Of a stretch of 30,596 bases of DNA, positions 11,701 to 21,422 are shown one piece after another (positions within the stretch are counted from its first letter, which is position 1; every line of letters starts with the position of its first letter). Made by a program: the position numbers and the translations under genes. Origin of the DNA: Haplosporangium gracile (taxonomy: Eukaryota; Mortierellomycota; Mortierellomycetes; Mortierellales; Mortierellaceae); contig JAAAUF010000499.1 of assembly GCA_015499985.1 (NCBI GenBank), positions 1 to 30,596 of the forward strand, in the 5' to 3' direction. The notes beneath the pieces were generated by a model. The model had not been told where the DNA came from. It made no database searches and saw only the letters and a program-made list of their open reading frames with translations.

Positions 11701-12929
11701 TAACAACTTTGCCGAAATCGGATACAAGAACGAGAGCGTGTAAGTTGGATCGACAATACTCAGCGAGGACGACCAAACGGTCCCGTTTTAAAATCACTGG
11801 CTGACATGTGTCTTTTTTTCCTTTAGACAATGTGTGGGTATGTTGATTTCGGTGGAGAGGACGCAGAAGGAGTTTATCGAGTCGGACCAGGCTTTCTTAA
11901 TCACGATGTTGGCGCAATTGAGGACCAAGTTGGTGGGTATGTTTGAGAAATACGTTGAGGAGCAGTTCAAGTTTATCGAGGAGGCTCGTAACAAGACTAA
12001 GCGCAAGGGCGTCCTCCCTTTCATGCGAATATTCCCCGTAAGTTGCATTGCTGTTTTTTCTGCTTTGTTTCAGTGTCACTGCCATTACATATTATTGAGG
12101 CGGTATTGACGATCATGTTGTTTGCAATTCTATATATAATAGAGATTTGCGCAAAGGATGGAGGCGCTGTTGGAGGGTAATGAGGATACAGAGGCGCGCG
12201 CATTGATCACGGCGGCGTACGACAAGTTGGTCCGTGTGATGTTCGAGTCGACTGAAGCCGTTGCCAAGGAGACTGTGGACTTTGATGACAAGGAGCAAGG
12301 TTCGCATGTGGTCAACATTGAAAATATGCACCATTTCTACTCAGAGCTGCGACAGCGTAAAGTCATCAATTTGGAGAACTATATGAAGTATGCCAAGGGG
12401 TCGTATGAGAGCCATCTTGCGACTTATGTCCGTGGCGTCGTCCGGCGGTCTCTTCTTAAGCTCCTCGTAAGTTTTTTTCTGGTTTTTTTTAGAAAAAATA
12501 TGGGGCCTGCTGTGTTCCGTGATGTAGTATGATGAGCTGACCGAGTACTTTTTTTGCATAACTCCTTGTTCCTTATAGGACTTTTTTGATGGAGTGGAGG
12601 GGTTGGTGAAAGCCAAGGCGTCGGAGGATGTAGGCTTCCACCTGACATACAACAAACAAGCCCTCAAAAAAGTTGTCTCGCAATATCCTGCCTCGGTGGT
12701 CCGGAAAGACTTGCAGCACTTGTACCGTAAAGTCGAGAAACATTTCTCGTCCGAGGATGAAGAAGGGTTGTTGCAGGTTGCGTGGAGAGGGATTCAGGAG
12801 GAATTTATTCGACAGCATGAGAGGTTCTCAAGGTTGATTAGAGAGTGTTATCCAGATGCTGGTATCCAGATGGAGTTTTCTATGCAGGAGTTGTTAGGCT
12901 TTTTCTCGGAGATTGCGAAGAGCCATTAA
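8786..12929 (+). CDS. SEC3: Exocyst complex component Sec3
   Basis: Eleven exons: 8786-8882, 9088-9240, 9326-9438, 9550-9642, 9753-9816, 9913-10940, 11033-11144, 11244-11739, 11827-12037, 12143-12466 and 12579-12929; total 3042 nt, 1013 residues, all GT-AG with consistent phase. Residues about 70-155 form the Sec3 N-terminal PIP2-binding PH-like domain (KVRLHKVKKTSATSYHIG, TWHLDEIKSIENVD, AKRWNVIINRPYAWV). Exon 6 holds a low-complexity linker and then a long helical, coiled-coil region (DELDDMDNWLFLYRQELDSM-type). The rest is the C-terminal helical-rod region of Sec3 (RRFADLQMLFVNNMNRLYRK, SLAAREQNYLSDLF, MRIFPRFAQRMEALL). Sec3 marks sites of polarised exocytosis and tethers secretory vesicles to the plasma membrane with Exo70. 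The length is shorter than yeast Sec3 and nearer animal EXOC1. For exon 5 I chose the donor after GCCA because the next donor breaks the frame. Confidence 0.93.
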
Positions 12930-13171
12930 GAAAGGCGAGGAGGTAGGTTTTGAAGGAAGGGAGCTGGTTTTGGGGATTCTGAAGATGGAGACCTGGACTG
13001 GATGTAGTTGGTCGACTGGCGTTTTTTTTTTCTTTCTTATTTTCTTTGATTACACTTTACATACATACCCTGCGCGCGATACAATAAATAAACGACTCTC
13101 ACTCGACCTTTGACTAACACTGGTGCTGCTTCCTGAATGGTGGAGAAAGGAAGTACAGTCGGATCTGGTTT

Positions 13172-13206
13172 TTGGGTCCCTTTTTCTTAGTAAAAAAGGG
13201 ACCCAA
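13172..13206. repeat. Perfect 14-bp stem hairpin (TTGGGTCCCTTTTT)
   Basis: Arms 13172-13185 and 13193-13206 are perfectly complementary, separated by a 7-base loop (CTTAGTA). The hairpin lies 200-300 bases downstream of SEC3 and immediately after a TACAGTCG sequence at 13154, so it may be the inner part of a small foldback transposon rather than a transcript-end structure. Confidence 0.65.
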
Positions 13207-13283
13207 GCTCAAAACAAATGGGCTGAATTACTTTTTTCAATGCAATATTCTGATACTTGATAATACAGTCACTGCTATACAGT

Positions 13284-13348
13284 GTACAGTCGAACATGGG
13301 GACACTGAGCAGTGTAAAAGTGTCCTCAAAAACCATGTTCGACTGTAC
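13284..13348. mobile_element. Short foldback element with TACAGTCG ends (Tc1/mariner- or pogo-like)
   Basis: Arms 13284-13299 and 13333-13348 are perfect 16-bp inverted copies (GTACAGTCGAACATGG). A second 7-bp stem lies inside (GGACACT at 13300-13306, AGTGTCC at 13319-13325). The outer TA dinucleotides followed by CAGT on each side match the usual end and TA target duplication of Tc1/mariner/pogo elements. At 65 bp it can only be a non-autonomous relic or solo end pair. The family call is an inference from the ends alone. Confidence 0.6.
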
Positions 13349-13638
13349 GACAATCACGATGTGGTCGTCCTTTTCTTCCAGACCTTCAGGAGGAGACCTC
13401 CTCGATTATGGAGGTCGAGACTAAGACACTCTTACATTGCCCCTCTTACATTGCCCCTCTATACGGGGGGAGTTTTCCCCACATCCTCGTTTTCTCTTTT
13501 TCTCTTTTTTCTTGTCTCTTTGTCTTCACATCCCCCTCCTGCCCACCGCTAACGAACTCTTTTGCTTTACTTCACCTTTCTTCTCCTTTACGACGTATCT
13601 CAAACAACAAGAACACAACACATCCCCGCGTGCGCATA

Positions 13639-14977
13639 ATGAAGTTCCTGTTACGACTTTCGCTAGCAACCCTCCTGGTCGCATCCACCCTCGCCGCCGG
13701 TGGAACCTTCAAGGCAGCAGAAAACGCGATCCAAGATTTCATCAGCGGCCCCCAAATCCAAGCTATAGCCCCGCACCTCGTCCAACAACTCCTCCCTGTC
13801 CTCCTCCTCTCCCTTCTCCCTCTACAGCCAAGATGGAAACTCCTTTTTCGTCCTCCTCGATAGCAGACACCAAGGTCCCCTTGCTCAACGACATCATCGA
13901 GATCGTCTCCATGACCATCTTTAACGCCAAGACCGCGGACTGGTCCCGTCTCGAGGCTGCCAAACTCTAAGCGATTCAGCAACATGGCGAGGAGGCAGTT
14001 AATCTGTCGGAAGATTTGAATGCGATGGATATGCATCATGCTGCCGTGATTGCCAAGACGATTTATGATACCGTTATTCATATCTCGGCGACGAATAAGA
14101 GGATCCGAAGACCAAGAAGTCAAGTGGATTGCATTGGGAGTTCTTGGGATTTGGACTTGTAATGAGTTCGAAGGCGGTGAAAGGTACCAAGGCGTTGGGT
14201 GAACCCTGAGAGTTTTGGGTGTGAGACAAATGACAAGGCGTACCTCCGTGGGACGGATGAAGTCGTTTACTACTCTTCCTTGGCTGACGGACTCGCAGGA
14301 GGAACCCTTGTTACCGCTCCCGCAGACAGTGCCGTTAAATCCCTAGGTCTTGGAGCCATCATCGCATCTGTGGGCAAGCTGACGAATCGAGCTCCACATG
14401 GGACAGGTCGTCGCGAGACTCGCAGACCTGAACCCCACAGAAGACGCCGTCCGGGCCATGATCTACCTGACCCTCGAGGCCAGCTTCCCGCACGATGAAA
14501 CCACCCAGACTGCGTGAGATCTATTCAACATCAAACGTCGTAACCTCCTCTCCCGCGTCCCCTTCGGAACTCTCAAATCCCTCGAAAATACCAGTGCATT
14601 GGCGTTAATAACCCGAGGCGCAGGACACGGTAACGGAGTTAGAGGGCCAAGACTGTTCTCTGGGGTCCTGGTGTTGAGAAACCTGTTTATGTTCAGTAAC
14701 GATGTGTTGAGCGCGAATTCGTTGGGGGCAGTTGTCAATTTTGTGTTCTGTCCTGAGACTAATGGTCTCAAGCAGTCTATGGCCGCTCCTGATGGTGTAG
14801 CGGGATAACAGGAGATGTAACAGAATGAGTAACAAGGGTATAAGAAGAAGGAACAGGAACAGGAACAGGATTATGAGCAGAGGGTGTTGAAAATCTCGAA
14901 ACGGACGCCGAGACAGGAGGAACGCCATGCTCCTCGCAAAGCAACGAGCTGAGGCTGCACAGAACGAGGAGCTATAA
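13639..14977 (+). pseudogene. Decayed signal-peptide gene, possibly EcsC-like
   Basis: Position 13639 starts a clean signal peptide (MKFLLRLSLATLLVASTLAA), followed by about 40 residues in frame. After that the protein-like signal jumps between frames. One segment is LNDIIEIVSMTIFNAKTADW, with a TAA stop at 13968, running to about 14100. Next is a segment with GLVMSSKAVKGTKALG, to about 14205. Then comes a segment with RGTDEVVYYSSLADG and GGTLVTAPADSAVKSLGLG, to about 14390. The last is GQVVARLADLNPTEDAVRAM, with a TGA at 14515, running to TAA at 14806 and a Gln/Lys/Glu-rich tail. At least three or four frameshifts and five nonsense codons are needed. The GGTL..AP, ASVGKL and DAVRAM..L order reminds me of EcsC-family proteins, but I hold that loosely. 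No intron set I tried repairs the frame, so I call it a pseudogene. Confidence 0.75.
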
Positions 14978-15286
14978 TTCCATAGCCAGCGTAGTTGCCT
15001 TTTTTTTTTTTATAACAGATACCTCTTCGACGCGTTCACTTTATGCGTATGCCAACCTTTAATTTCCTATGTTTCCGTCTTCGCACACGACCTTTGAGCC
15101 TAAACACAAAATTGAAATCAAATGGATCAGTAAACACAGCTAAGCCACTCTTGACTACTTTCCCGCTTCCCTTACTTGCCTACTTTGCCCCTCGGACACA
15201 ATAATAAGGCACACCTATTCACAACGACCTTTCTTTCCATTACTTACCACCACCTACTTCACCACAGCACACAACACACAGCAAGG
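14978..15286. other. Promoter and leader region of the mL50 gene
   Basis: The last 130 bases are rich in C, T and A, with few G, on the sense strand, like the other leaders in this window. A T run lies at 15000-15011. No other feature is seen. Confidence 0.55.
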
Positions 15287-16592
15287 ATGCAGCAGACACG
15301 GTCACTAGTCACCCTGATCACCAGGGTCCCCCTCCGCGCCACCACTACCTTCACACCATACAGAGCCTCCTTATCAGCCTCCCTCCACACTACAACCTTG
15401 TCCGCAGAGGAAGAGAAACGTGGATTCCTTTCAAGACTTAACCCTTTCGCCAAGACGACACCTAAAGAGGATGTGCAGAGCTCACCGGCACAGGTTGCCA
15501 AGGCCCAGGAGGAATTGAATGTCGAGATTGAAGAGGAGGAGGTTCCCGTCTCTAGGTAAACAGCTTAGTAGTAGGACTATACTCACTCTTTTCGTTTTGG
15601 TAGTTGTCTGGACTGGGACTTACGCGAGCAGGAGACGGTATATAGACGATATAGCAGGAATACCGAAAGTGACAGGATTTCATGGACTCATGAACAACTT
15701 TTTTCATAAGCTACGAGGATGCACAACATACAACAAAAGCCACGGGAGAGACTCTCACACCAGGATCACCTGTTATTCTGCAAAAAACATGGAAAACTGA
15801 CTAAACGTCCATATATCTCGATCTCCGGTCAAATAATAACTTTTAACTAGCTGGAAGAGCGAGCGCAAGGAGTTGAGCGCTGAGGAACTGGAAGAGTCGA
15901 TTCGTTCGGCTGCTGCTCCTTTTGTCAACACTGCCGCCGGTACTCACCTCAACAAGATTCAACTCGACAACCCCAAGATCAAGTTCCAGGCACGTTTTTT
16001 GTTTCTTGATTTTTTTTTTTTTTTTCATTGTGATTGATCTTTGTGTATGTTGTGTGTGGAAGGTGTGTTTTGGACATTGGGCGCGAAGATGTGTTTTGCT
16101 AACCAATTGACCTTTTTGCCTTTTTTTTCTCTTCCTTTTTCTTTTCTCTTTGATGTTATTCCTCTTGCATTGGACATACGGACCTGGATACAACATACAT
16201 CTTCACATGGACGACTACTACCACTTTCTCTTCAATATCTACCGTACTGGAAAACACCAACGACCTACCACCAAACAACAACCAACCACTTTCCAACATA
16301 ACAAAAAACACCGACAAAACAGGTCATGAAGGCGATCGCAGTGCAAACCGGGCACGAGATCCCCAACAAGGACATCACCTCTATCCACACCCTCAAAGAC
16401 ATTCACTCTACTCTGTACTCCCTCACCGCCGCCGCTCAGGACGCTTCGGAAAATCCCAAGGGCCACGTTGTTGCAGAATGGTTCCAAAAGAACCAGTCGA
16501 CCTTGCCTCCTAATATGGTGTTTATCCCCTATGTTAAGGCTAAGGGTGTGAAGGCTGAGGATCGTAAGCGTACCAACAAGCGCTTCTTGTAA
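15287..16592 (+). CDS. Mitochondrial large-subunit ribosomal protein mL50
   Basis: Three exons, 15287-15555, 15851-15989 and 16323-16592, give 225 residues. The first intron is GT-AG (GTAAAC). The second has a GC donor (CAG|GCACGT) and an AG acceptor. Residues 1-40 are rich in Arg, Ser and Thr with no acids, a typical mitochondrial targeting sequence. The C-terminal half carries an L50-type domain across the GC-AG junction: NPKIKFQ joined to VMKAIAVQTGHEIPN, then DITSIHTLKDIHSTL. The C-terminus is basic (AEDRKRTNKRFL). mL50 is a peripheral protein of the mitochondrial large ribosomal subunit. The start was chosen for the targeting sequence. The ribosomal assignment rests on this domain and the targeting peptide. 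Confidence 0.75.
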
Positions 16593-17095
16593 TCGGAGGA
16601 AAGTTACTCAGGATCAAGGAAGATGGAGGCTAGGATGGGAGGGGAAGAAGGAACGCTAGTTGTTTGTTGAACGTGGTATTTGGACTTTTGAGTGTTTTAT
16701 CAACAAGTTTATTATTATTTTGCATTAAAGGCATTGAAATAGATCATCAAAAAAATGGATATGTATTATACTAATGACAAAAAAAAGAACTACAAAATGT
16801 GTGTCTGCAGCAGTGCAACGAGCAATTGCTGTCAACTGGCGCTGGTCTCAGTATTGGCGCGAAGGCAGAGGAGTATATTACCGGACACGGGGGAAAAGAC
16901 TTTCAGCCAGAGTCGATCTTTTGGTCTCATGACACTTGCGGTACGGGGGTGAATTTGATCCGCTCAAGGCTGCGCCACGTCCAAATATTCTTTCTGTCAA
17001 TTGCATCCGTGAACTAGCGTTTCCTTCCAACTTGCCGCCTCTCCTCTCTGCCACCCCCTCACGTCAAACCCATTTCCACACTACCGACGCCACGA
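16593..17095. other. Convergent intergenic region
   Basis: This lies between the 3' ends of the mL50 gene (plus) and the DUF202-like gene (minus). An ATTAAA polyadenylation-type signal lies near 16724. The open frames are short and unrecognisable, and no gene is seen. Confidence 0.6.
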
Positions 17096-17683
17096 TCAAT
17101 TGGGGTTCACGATAAGAGCAAACATGATAACATATGCTACAGTCGTAACACCCGTCGTCATCATAACCCAAAACCCACTTGTCTCAAACGGTTTCCGTTG
17201 ATCAAACACATCCCCCGCCGCCTTTCTCCGGAGCACAGAAATCCCGAGCATAGCCATCCCAAAGGCGACAAAGATGATGCCAATTTTGTAGAAGGATTTT
17301 GTGAAGAGGCGGATGATGATCATCCCCATGGAGAAGGATTTCATGGCTGTGCGCCAGTATGCCCCATCGAATGTTCTTTCACGAGCTATTGGTGGTTTGA
17401 GTTATGGGAAGGGGGGAAGGTGGGGAGGAAGAAGAGGGGACGGAAAAAAAAGAGAAGGACATTATTAATGATATAAAATATGAGAGGTCTCGACGTGAGA
17501 TTTTCTTTTTTCTCCCCTATGTTAGAGCTGCGTGTTTGGAGTCTGTGTGCGTGTGTGTGTGCGTGAATATAAAGTGTGAGTGCAATGAGTGTGTTTACCT
17601 CGAATCTCGACGAGCTCTTCTTCGGTGATGTTGAGTGACCGAGCTCGGTGTCCGCGGTAGAGACGCTGTTTCCGAGGCCTCAT
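17096..17683 (-). CDS. Small DUF202-like multi-pass membrane protein
   Basis: Exons 17683-17599 and 17385-17096 join in phase 1 (donor GTAAAC, acceptor CAATAG) to give 124 residues. Residues 1-28 are basic then acidic (MRPRKQRLYRGHRAR, then EEELVEIR). The junction creates ARERTFDGAYWRTA at 29-42, close to the ERTFLAWLRT signature of DUF202 proteins. Hydrophobic segments follow at about 46-54 (weak), 62-78 and 98-121, giving two or three membrane passes. DUF202 proteins are small membrane proteins of poorly known role, so only location is proposed here. Without exon 1 the protein would lack the signature arginine and the basic N-terminus, which supports the two-exon model. Confidence 0.75.
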
Positions 17684-18286
17684 GAATTGTGGATGTGCCT
17701 TTTTGTTAATTTCCTTTATTCTTTTGCGGTTGTAAGGCTGAATGAGTGAATGCCCGTTTAGGATCAGAGGAAGAACGAAGTTTGGGTGAGGTAAGTCGAC
17801 AATGCAAGGTTATCGAGCGTGAGATGTGTGTGTGTGTCGCCGTTAGGAGTGAAATGCGTTGTTTTGGTGGTGTCCTGTGTCCTGGTGAGTGTTTGACGAT
17901 GAGGGCCGAGGACTTGGAGTATGAATGAATGCAGACAATTAAAGAACCTGGGCGCAATAGCGATTTTTGAGGGCGGTGAAAAAGGTGACTGGCAGGCTAT
18001 TCATTTTAACTTATCCAAACAAATCACTCTTTTCCGTGCAGCGACTCGCCTGGTTCAAAATGATGACTATCAATCTCGTGATCCAACCATATGGCCACAC
18101 CAATGCTGACTTCTTCGTCTAAACTTCACTCATACAATACATATGTAACAAAAAATCACTTTTGAACTTATGATATTAATATGTGGTTGCTGGCCGTTAG
18201 ATAACTACACTCATGTCCTAGAAAAAAAGAGATTGTTGTGGTTGTCTGTCCCTATCAGGCTTTTCATGTTCTGCACGATAAAGCAT
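17684..18286. other. Intergenic region between two minus-strand genes
   Basis: This contains the promoter of the DUF202-like gene and the 3' flank of the penta-EF-hand gene. No gene, RNA or repeat is recognisable. Confidence 0.55.
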
Positions 18287-20610
18287 CTACCGGTTGGTAA
18301 CAACGAGCTCCAAGAACTATTCGAGAACAAGGACCAAGTCAAAAGAATTGTATCAATAAGCTAAAGACAGGAGGCAAACAGATAATCGCACAATCCAATT
18401 GAAGACAAAAAGCACATAGCAAAAGCGATACATTACCTGCTCGTAGCCGATAGTAGCGTAGCCGCGGCCCTCCTTGTCAATACGCATAAAGGCATCAGTC
18501 AACGACTTGACAGTGACAGCAATCTGCACGAAGTTATCAAACGATACATCGCCCTTGCCTATTATCACATTTGCAAAAAAAGTGTAAGCATTGTCAGTAA
18601 ATTACTTTAACCCACGAAGGTATCTGAAAACCTTGTTTTTTCAATAATAGCAAGATAGTTACCAGTGCGGTCGTATTTCTTGATGAGGAGTCTCAAAAAG
18701 CCGTCAGAGAGGTTGTAGCGGAAAGAGCGCATGGCGGTTTTAAGCTCGTTGAAATCGATCGATCCAGACTTGTCCTGGTCAAAGGCCGCAAAACAGGTGC
18801 GCCACTCCTCAATGTACTGCCACAATCCCGAGAACTCTGCAAAGTTGATCATTCCCGAGTTGTCTATGTCGTGTTTGTTGGTTATGAGCATCGAGGGGTT
18901 AGCAGAGTGTTTGATTGTCGCTTTGTATCAATGTTGCATAAGACAAGATTAGGGCAAAGAGGGAACGTACCGGTGTCGAACATGTTCATCATGAGACGGA
19001 CAGTCTCGTAGTTGAAGGGAGTCCTGTTNNNNNNNNNNCAAAAAAAAAAAAAAAAAAAGGTGCAGCATGGGTCAGTAACGGGCGCATAAATTACAGTTTT
19101 CCTCCTGCCTGTATTTGCTCTCTCAATCCCCCCGTGTGGTAATTCAACTCAAGTGAACATGAACGCGTTCAAGCAGAGGGTGGTGTTCCAGGCCGGTTCC
19201 TAGGAGCTGGCTGTCTTGTGATCTATTAATAGCACATCTATCGTAATCCTCTTCGTGATCCACTCAAACGTACCAGTCACCTAATAAGAAGCAAAGACGT
19301 GCAAAGAGGGTGCCAGTCAGCTATTACGAACATATTCAGCAACAGCCAAGGCTTAAAAAAACACTTCCGCCATGTGTCCCAACGAAGAAGGGTTAATGGC
19401 GGAGTCATGAAAGTCAAGATCATCTTTTTTTTTTCTCATCAAAGTTGTGTCGTCAATTCTTCCTTGTGTGTTCCTGATGTAACAATAAAAAAGAGAGATG
19501 CGTGTTCTTTCATATTTGTTGTTGCATCCTGCCAATTGTGCGTCCTGAAGATCACATTCGTTCTTGCGTTATGTACTCTTTTATGGTTCCATGCACTTTC
19601 TTTTTGTTGGGGGATGCATGTATGAAAGTACGCCAGCAAGTTATTTGGGAGTACGACTGATTGAGCAATTGGTCAGCGCTCACAAAATGCCATTAACAAG
19701 TACGCACACATTAGCAACATACCATTGATTAGGGCCTTCTGGAGCTCCTCGGTGCTGAGTTGTCCCGATCTGTCGGCGTCGACGGCATCAAACCACCTGC
19801 GAAGTTCTGTGCTCTGGTTAGGCGGGGCTATTTTTTTTATGAGGAAACGGAAAAAAGGTCGGCGAGGGAGAGAAGGGATGTAGAGGGAGTGTGAGAAAGT
19901 GGGCGTTAGCGTTTATTGTCGCGGCTTGGAAGTTGTTTGTGGTCAGACACCATTATGCTTTTCATTGTATCTTTCCAGTATCGATGGCGACGGTTGTGTG
20001 CATTGTTGGTCATCATAGTGCGCTCATATGTTTTCATTACTTCCAGTGTCGATGACTGCGTGTCGTTATTGTTTTTTGTTGTTGCTATTTGTTGTTGCCA
20101 GGCATCAGTGCGCGTTCATGTAATTTCCTTATGGCTGCGGCGTTGTTGCCAAGTAACAATGACAAAAAGGACAACAGCCCTTGTTCATTGCATTGTAAAA
20201 GATCATAGACAAGAGAGAAAAACCACCTGCTTTCTCTCTCGTATGATGCGCCTTGTCTCATTGAACTCTTTTATTCCTTCCATGGGTCATATTTGTTCCA
20301 TGTCGGTGGTTGCCCGCTGTTTAATATTTTGCTAGCCCCCTTTCTCCCTCCCCTCATAAGAGTTACCTGGGTGCTGCTGCTGCTGCTGGTACTGTTGGTG
20401 CTGCTGCTGGTACGAGTTTTGCTGGCCTTGTTGACCATACCCTTGCTGCTGACCATATCCCTGCTGCTGACCGTAAGGCTGCTGCTGGCCATAGGGTTGT
20501 TGCTGTTGTCCGTAGGGTTGCTGCTGTTGACCATATCCCTGCTGCTGACCATAAGGCTGCTGCTGCTGTTGGCCGTAGCCCTGTTGCTGGTATCCTTGGT
20601 TGTAGGACAT
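18287..20610 (-). CDS. Penta-EF-hand calcium-binding protein (peflin/ALG-2 type) with Q/G/Y-rich N-terminus
   Basis: Six exons: 20610-20367, 19806-19723, about 19030-18971, 18863-18663, 18558-18437 and 18316-18287, giving about 246 residues if two bases of exon 3 lie in the N gap. Residues 1-81 are repeats of the type GYGQQQ and PYGQQQ. EF1 loop D91-E102 (DADRSGQLSTEE), EF2 loop D128-E139 (DTDNSGMINFAE) and EF3 loop D158-E169 (DQDKSGSIDFNE) are complete canonical calcium loops. EF4 (DRTGKGDVSFDN) lacks the final acid, and EF5 (IDKEGRGYATIGYEQF) is degenerate and would serve dimerisation, as in the family. Known relatives act as calcium-dependent adaptors with ESCRT, Alix and COPII partners and in membrane repair. 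The last exon is only 30 nt (FLELVVTNR). The first two introns are large, about 560 and 690 nt. Confidence 0.92.
19029..19038. other. Assembly gap of 10 Ns
   Basis: Ten Ns sit beside a run of about 18 A on the plus strand. They cover the 3' splice site and the first bases of exon 3 of the penta-EF-hand gene. The frame needs two coding bases and an AG within the gap. Confidence 0.95.
20400..20600 (-). repeat. Coding minisatellite for (G/P)YGQQQ repeats
   Basis: On the minus strand, CAG/CAA-rich units of 12 to 21 nt recur, each encoding Tyr-Gly-Gln-Gln(-Gln) with an intervening Gly or Pro. Mixed CAG and CAA codons and unequal unit lengths point to repeat expansion and slippage. It forms most of the N-terminus of the penta-EF-hand protein. 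Confidence 0.85.
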
Positions 20611-21422
20611 GTGTGTTGTTGTTGGGTGTGGAGGAGGGAAGAAGGAAGGGGAGGAGAGAGGGGAGGAATGAGTTGTTGATGAGGAAGAGAAAGAAAAGAA
20701 GAGAAAAAAAATGAAGCGGCAAAAAGTGAAAGAGTAGAAAAATGATTCGAGTGAGCCACCTGCTTGGTCGACTCGACTCAAACCCGCTGGTTTGAGTTTG
20801 ACGCGGTCATGGCACACGATACATTCCCCCAGCCACACCTTCAGAGAGAGAGTGAGAGAGTGAGAGAGGAGATGAACGACAAGAAACAAGATCGAGCCCT
20901 CTCAAAACAAACAAACAAACAAACGCATACACACACAAACACACGCCGTCAAGTTGACTCGCTTCTCGGCGAATACCTTCTTCAAAAGAAACAAGACAAA
21001 GAAGGATAGAGCGATTTACTTTTTTTTGTTTTGTTCGCTTGCTCACTATCGTTGACACCCAGTCAGAAAAAAACTAACAATTGCAAATCCCTCAAGAAGG
21101 TATCCTCATTACTGCCGCAGCTTACTGTGGTCTTGTTTCTTAATAGACGTTGGCTGACCCGAATAAGTATTGCCGAGGGAAGACACCTTGCTGCCACGGG
21201 ACATGCTCGCTCGTCTTTTGATGGCGATCAAAATTCAAAAGCGAAAGGAGAAACAGTCACTAGGCGAACATTCAACCACAGTCGCCCCATCATCGCTCTT
21301 TTTCTCTTTCATCAGACCTACGAACATAGCAAGCAACCAAAGCAAGCATTAGGAGTTAACAACACAACGGAACACAAACACACATACACAGGCATCAGGA
21401 GTGGAAAACATACATACACATC
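20611..21422. promoter_or_regulatory. Shared divergent promoter region of the penta-EF-hand gene and LSM1
   Basis: About 810 bp separate the two start codons on opposite strands. Positions 20611-20710 are purine-rich on the plus strand, which is a C/T-rich leader for the penta-EF-hand gene. An AAAC tetranucleotide repeat lies near 20906-20926, followed by CA-rich sequence. I cannot place TATA or factor sites with confidence. Confidence 0.5.

Larger units (their letters stand above)
12930..13638. other. Intergenic region with foldback elements
   Basis: The 3' flank of SEC3 has an AATAAA at about 13083-13090. Transposon-like inverted repeats occupy 13154-13348. A C/T-rich stretch at about 13480-13600 leads to the decayed secreted gene and looks like its former leader. 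No intact gene is present. Confidence 0.6.

Noticed and set aside
13968..14832. Reassigned stop codons (TAA read as Gln)
   Set aside because: TAA ends several intact genes here (for example SEC3, LSM1 and the eight-cysteine gene), and the same region also needs frameshifts, so ordinary gene decay explains it.
19299..19625. A 108-codon plus-strand frame
   Set aside because: It lies inside the second intron of the minus-strand penta-EF-hand gene and has no recognisable features.
20293..20679. A Leu-rich plus-strand frame (LLLLLVLLVLLLV type)
   Set aside because: It is the antisense shadow of the CAG/CAA repeats encoding the Gln-rich arm of the penta-EF-hand protein.
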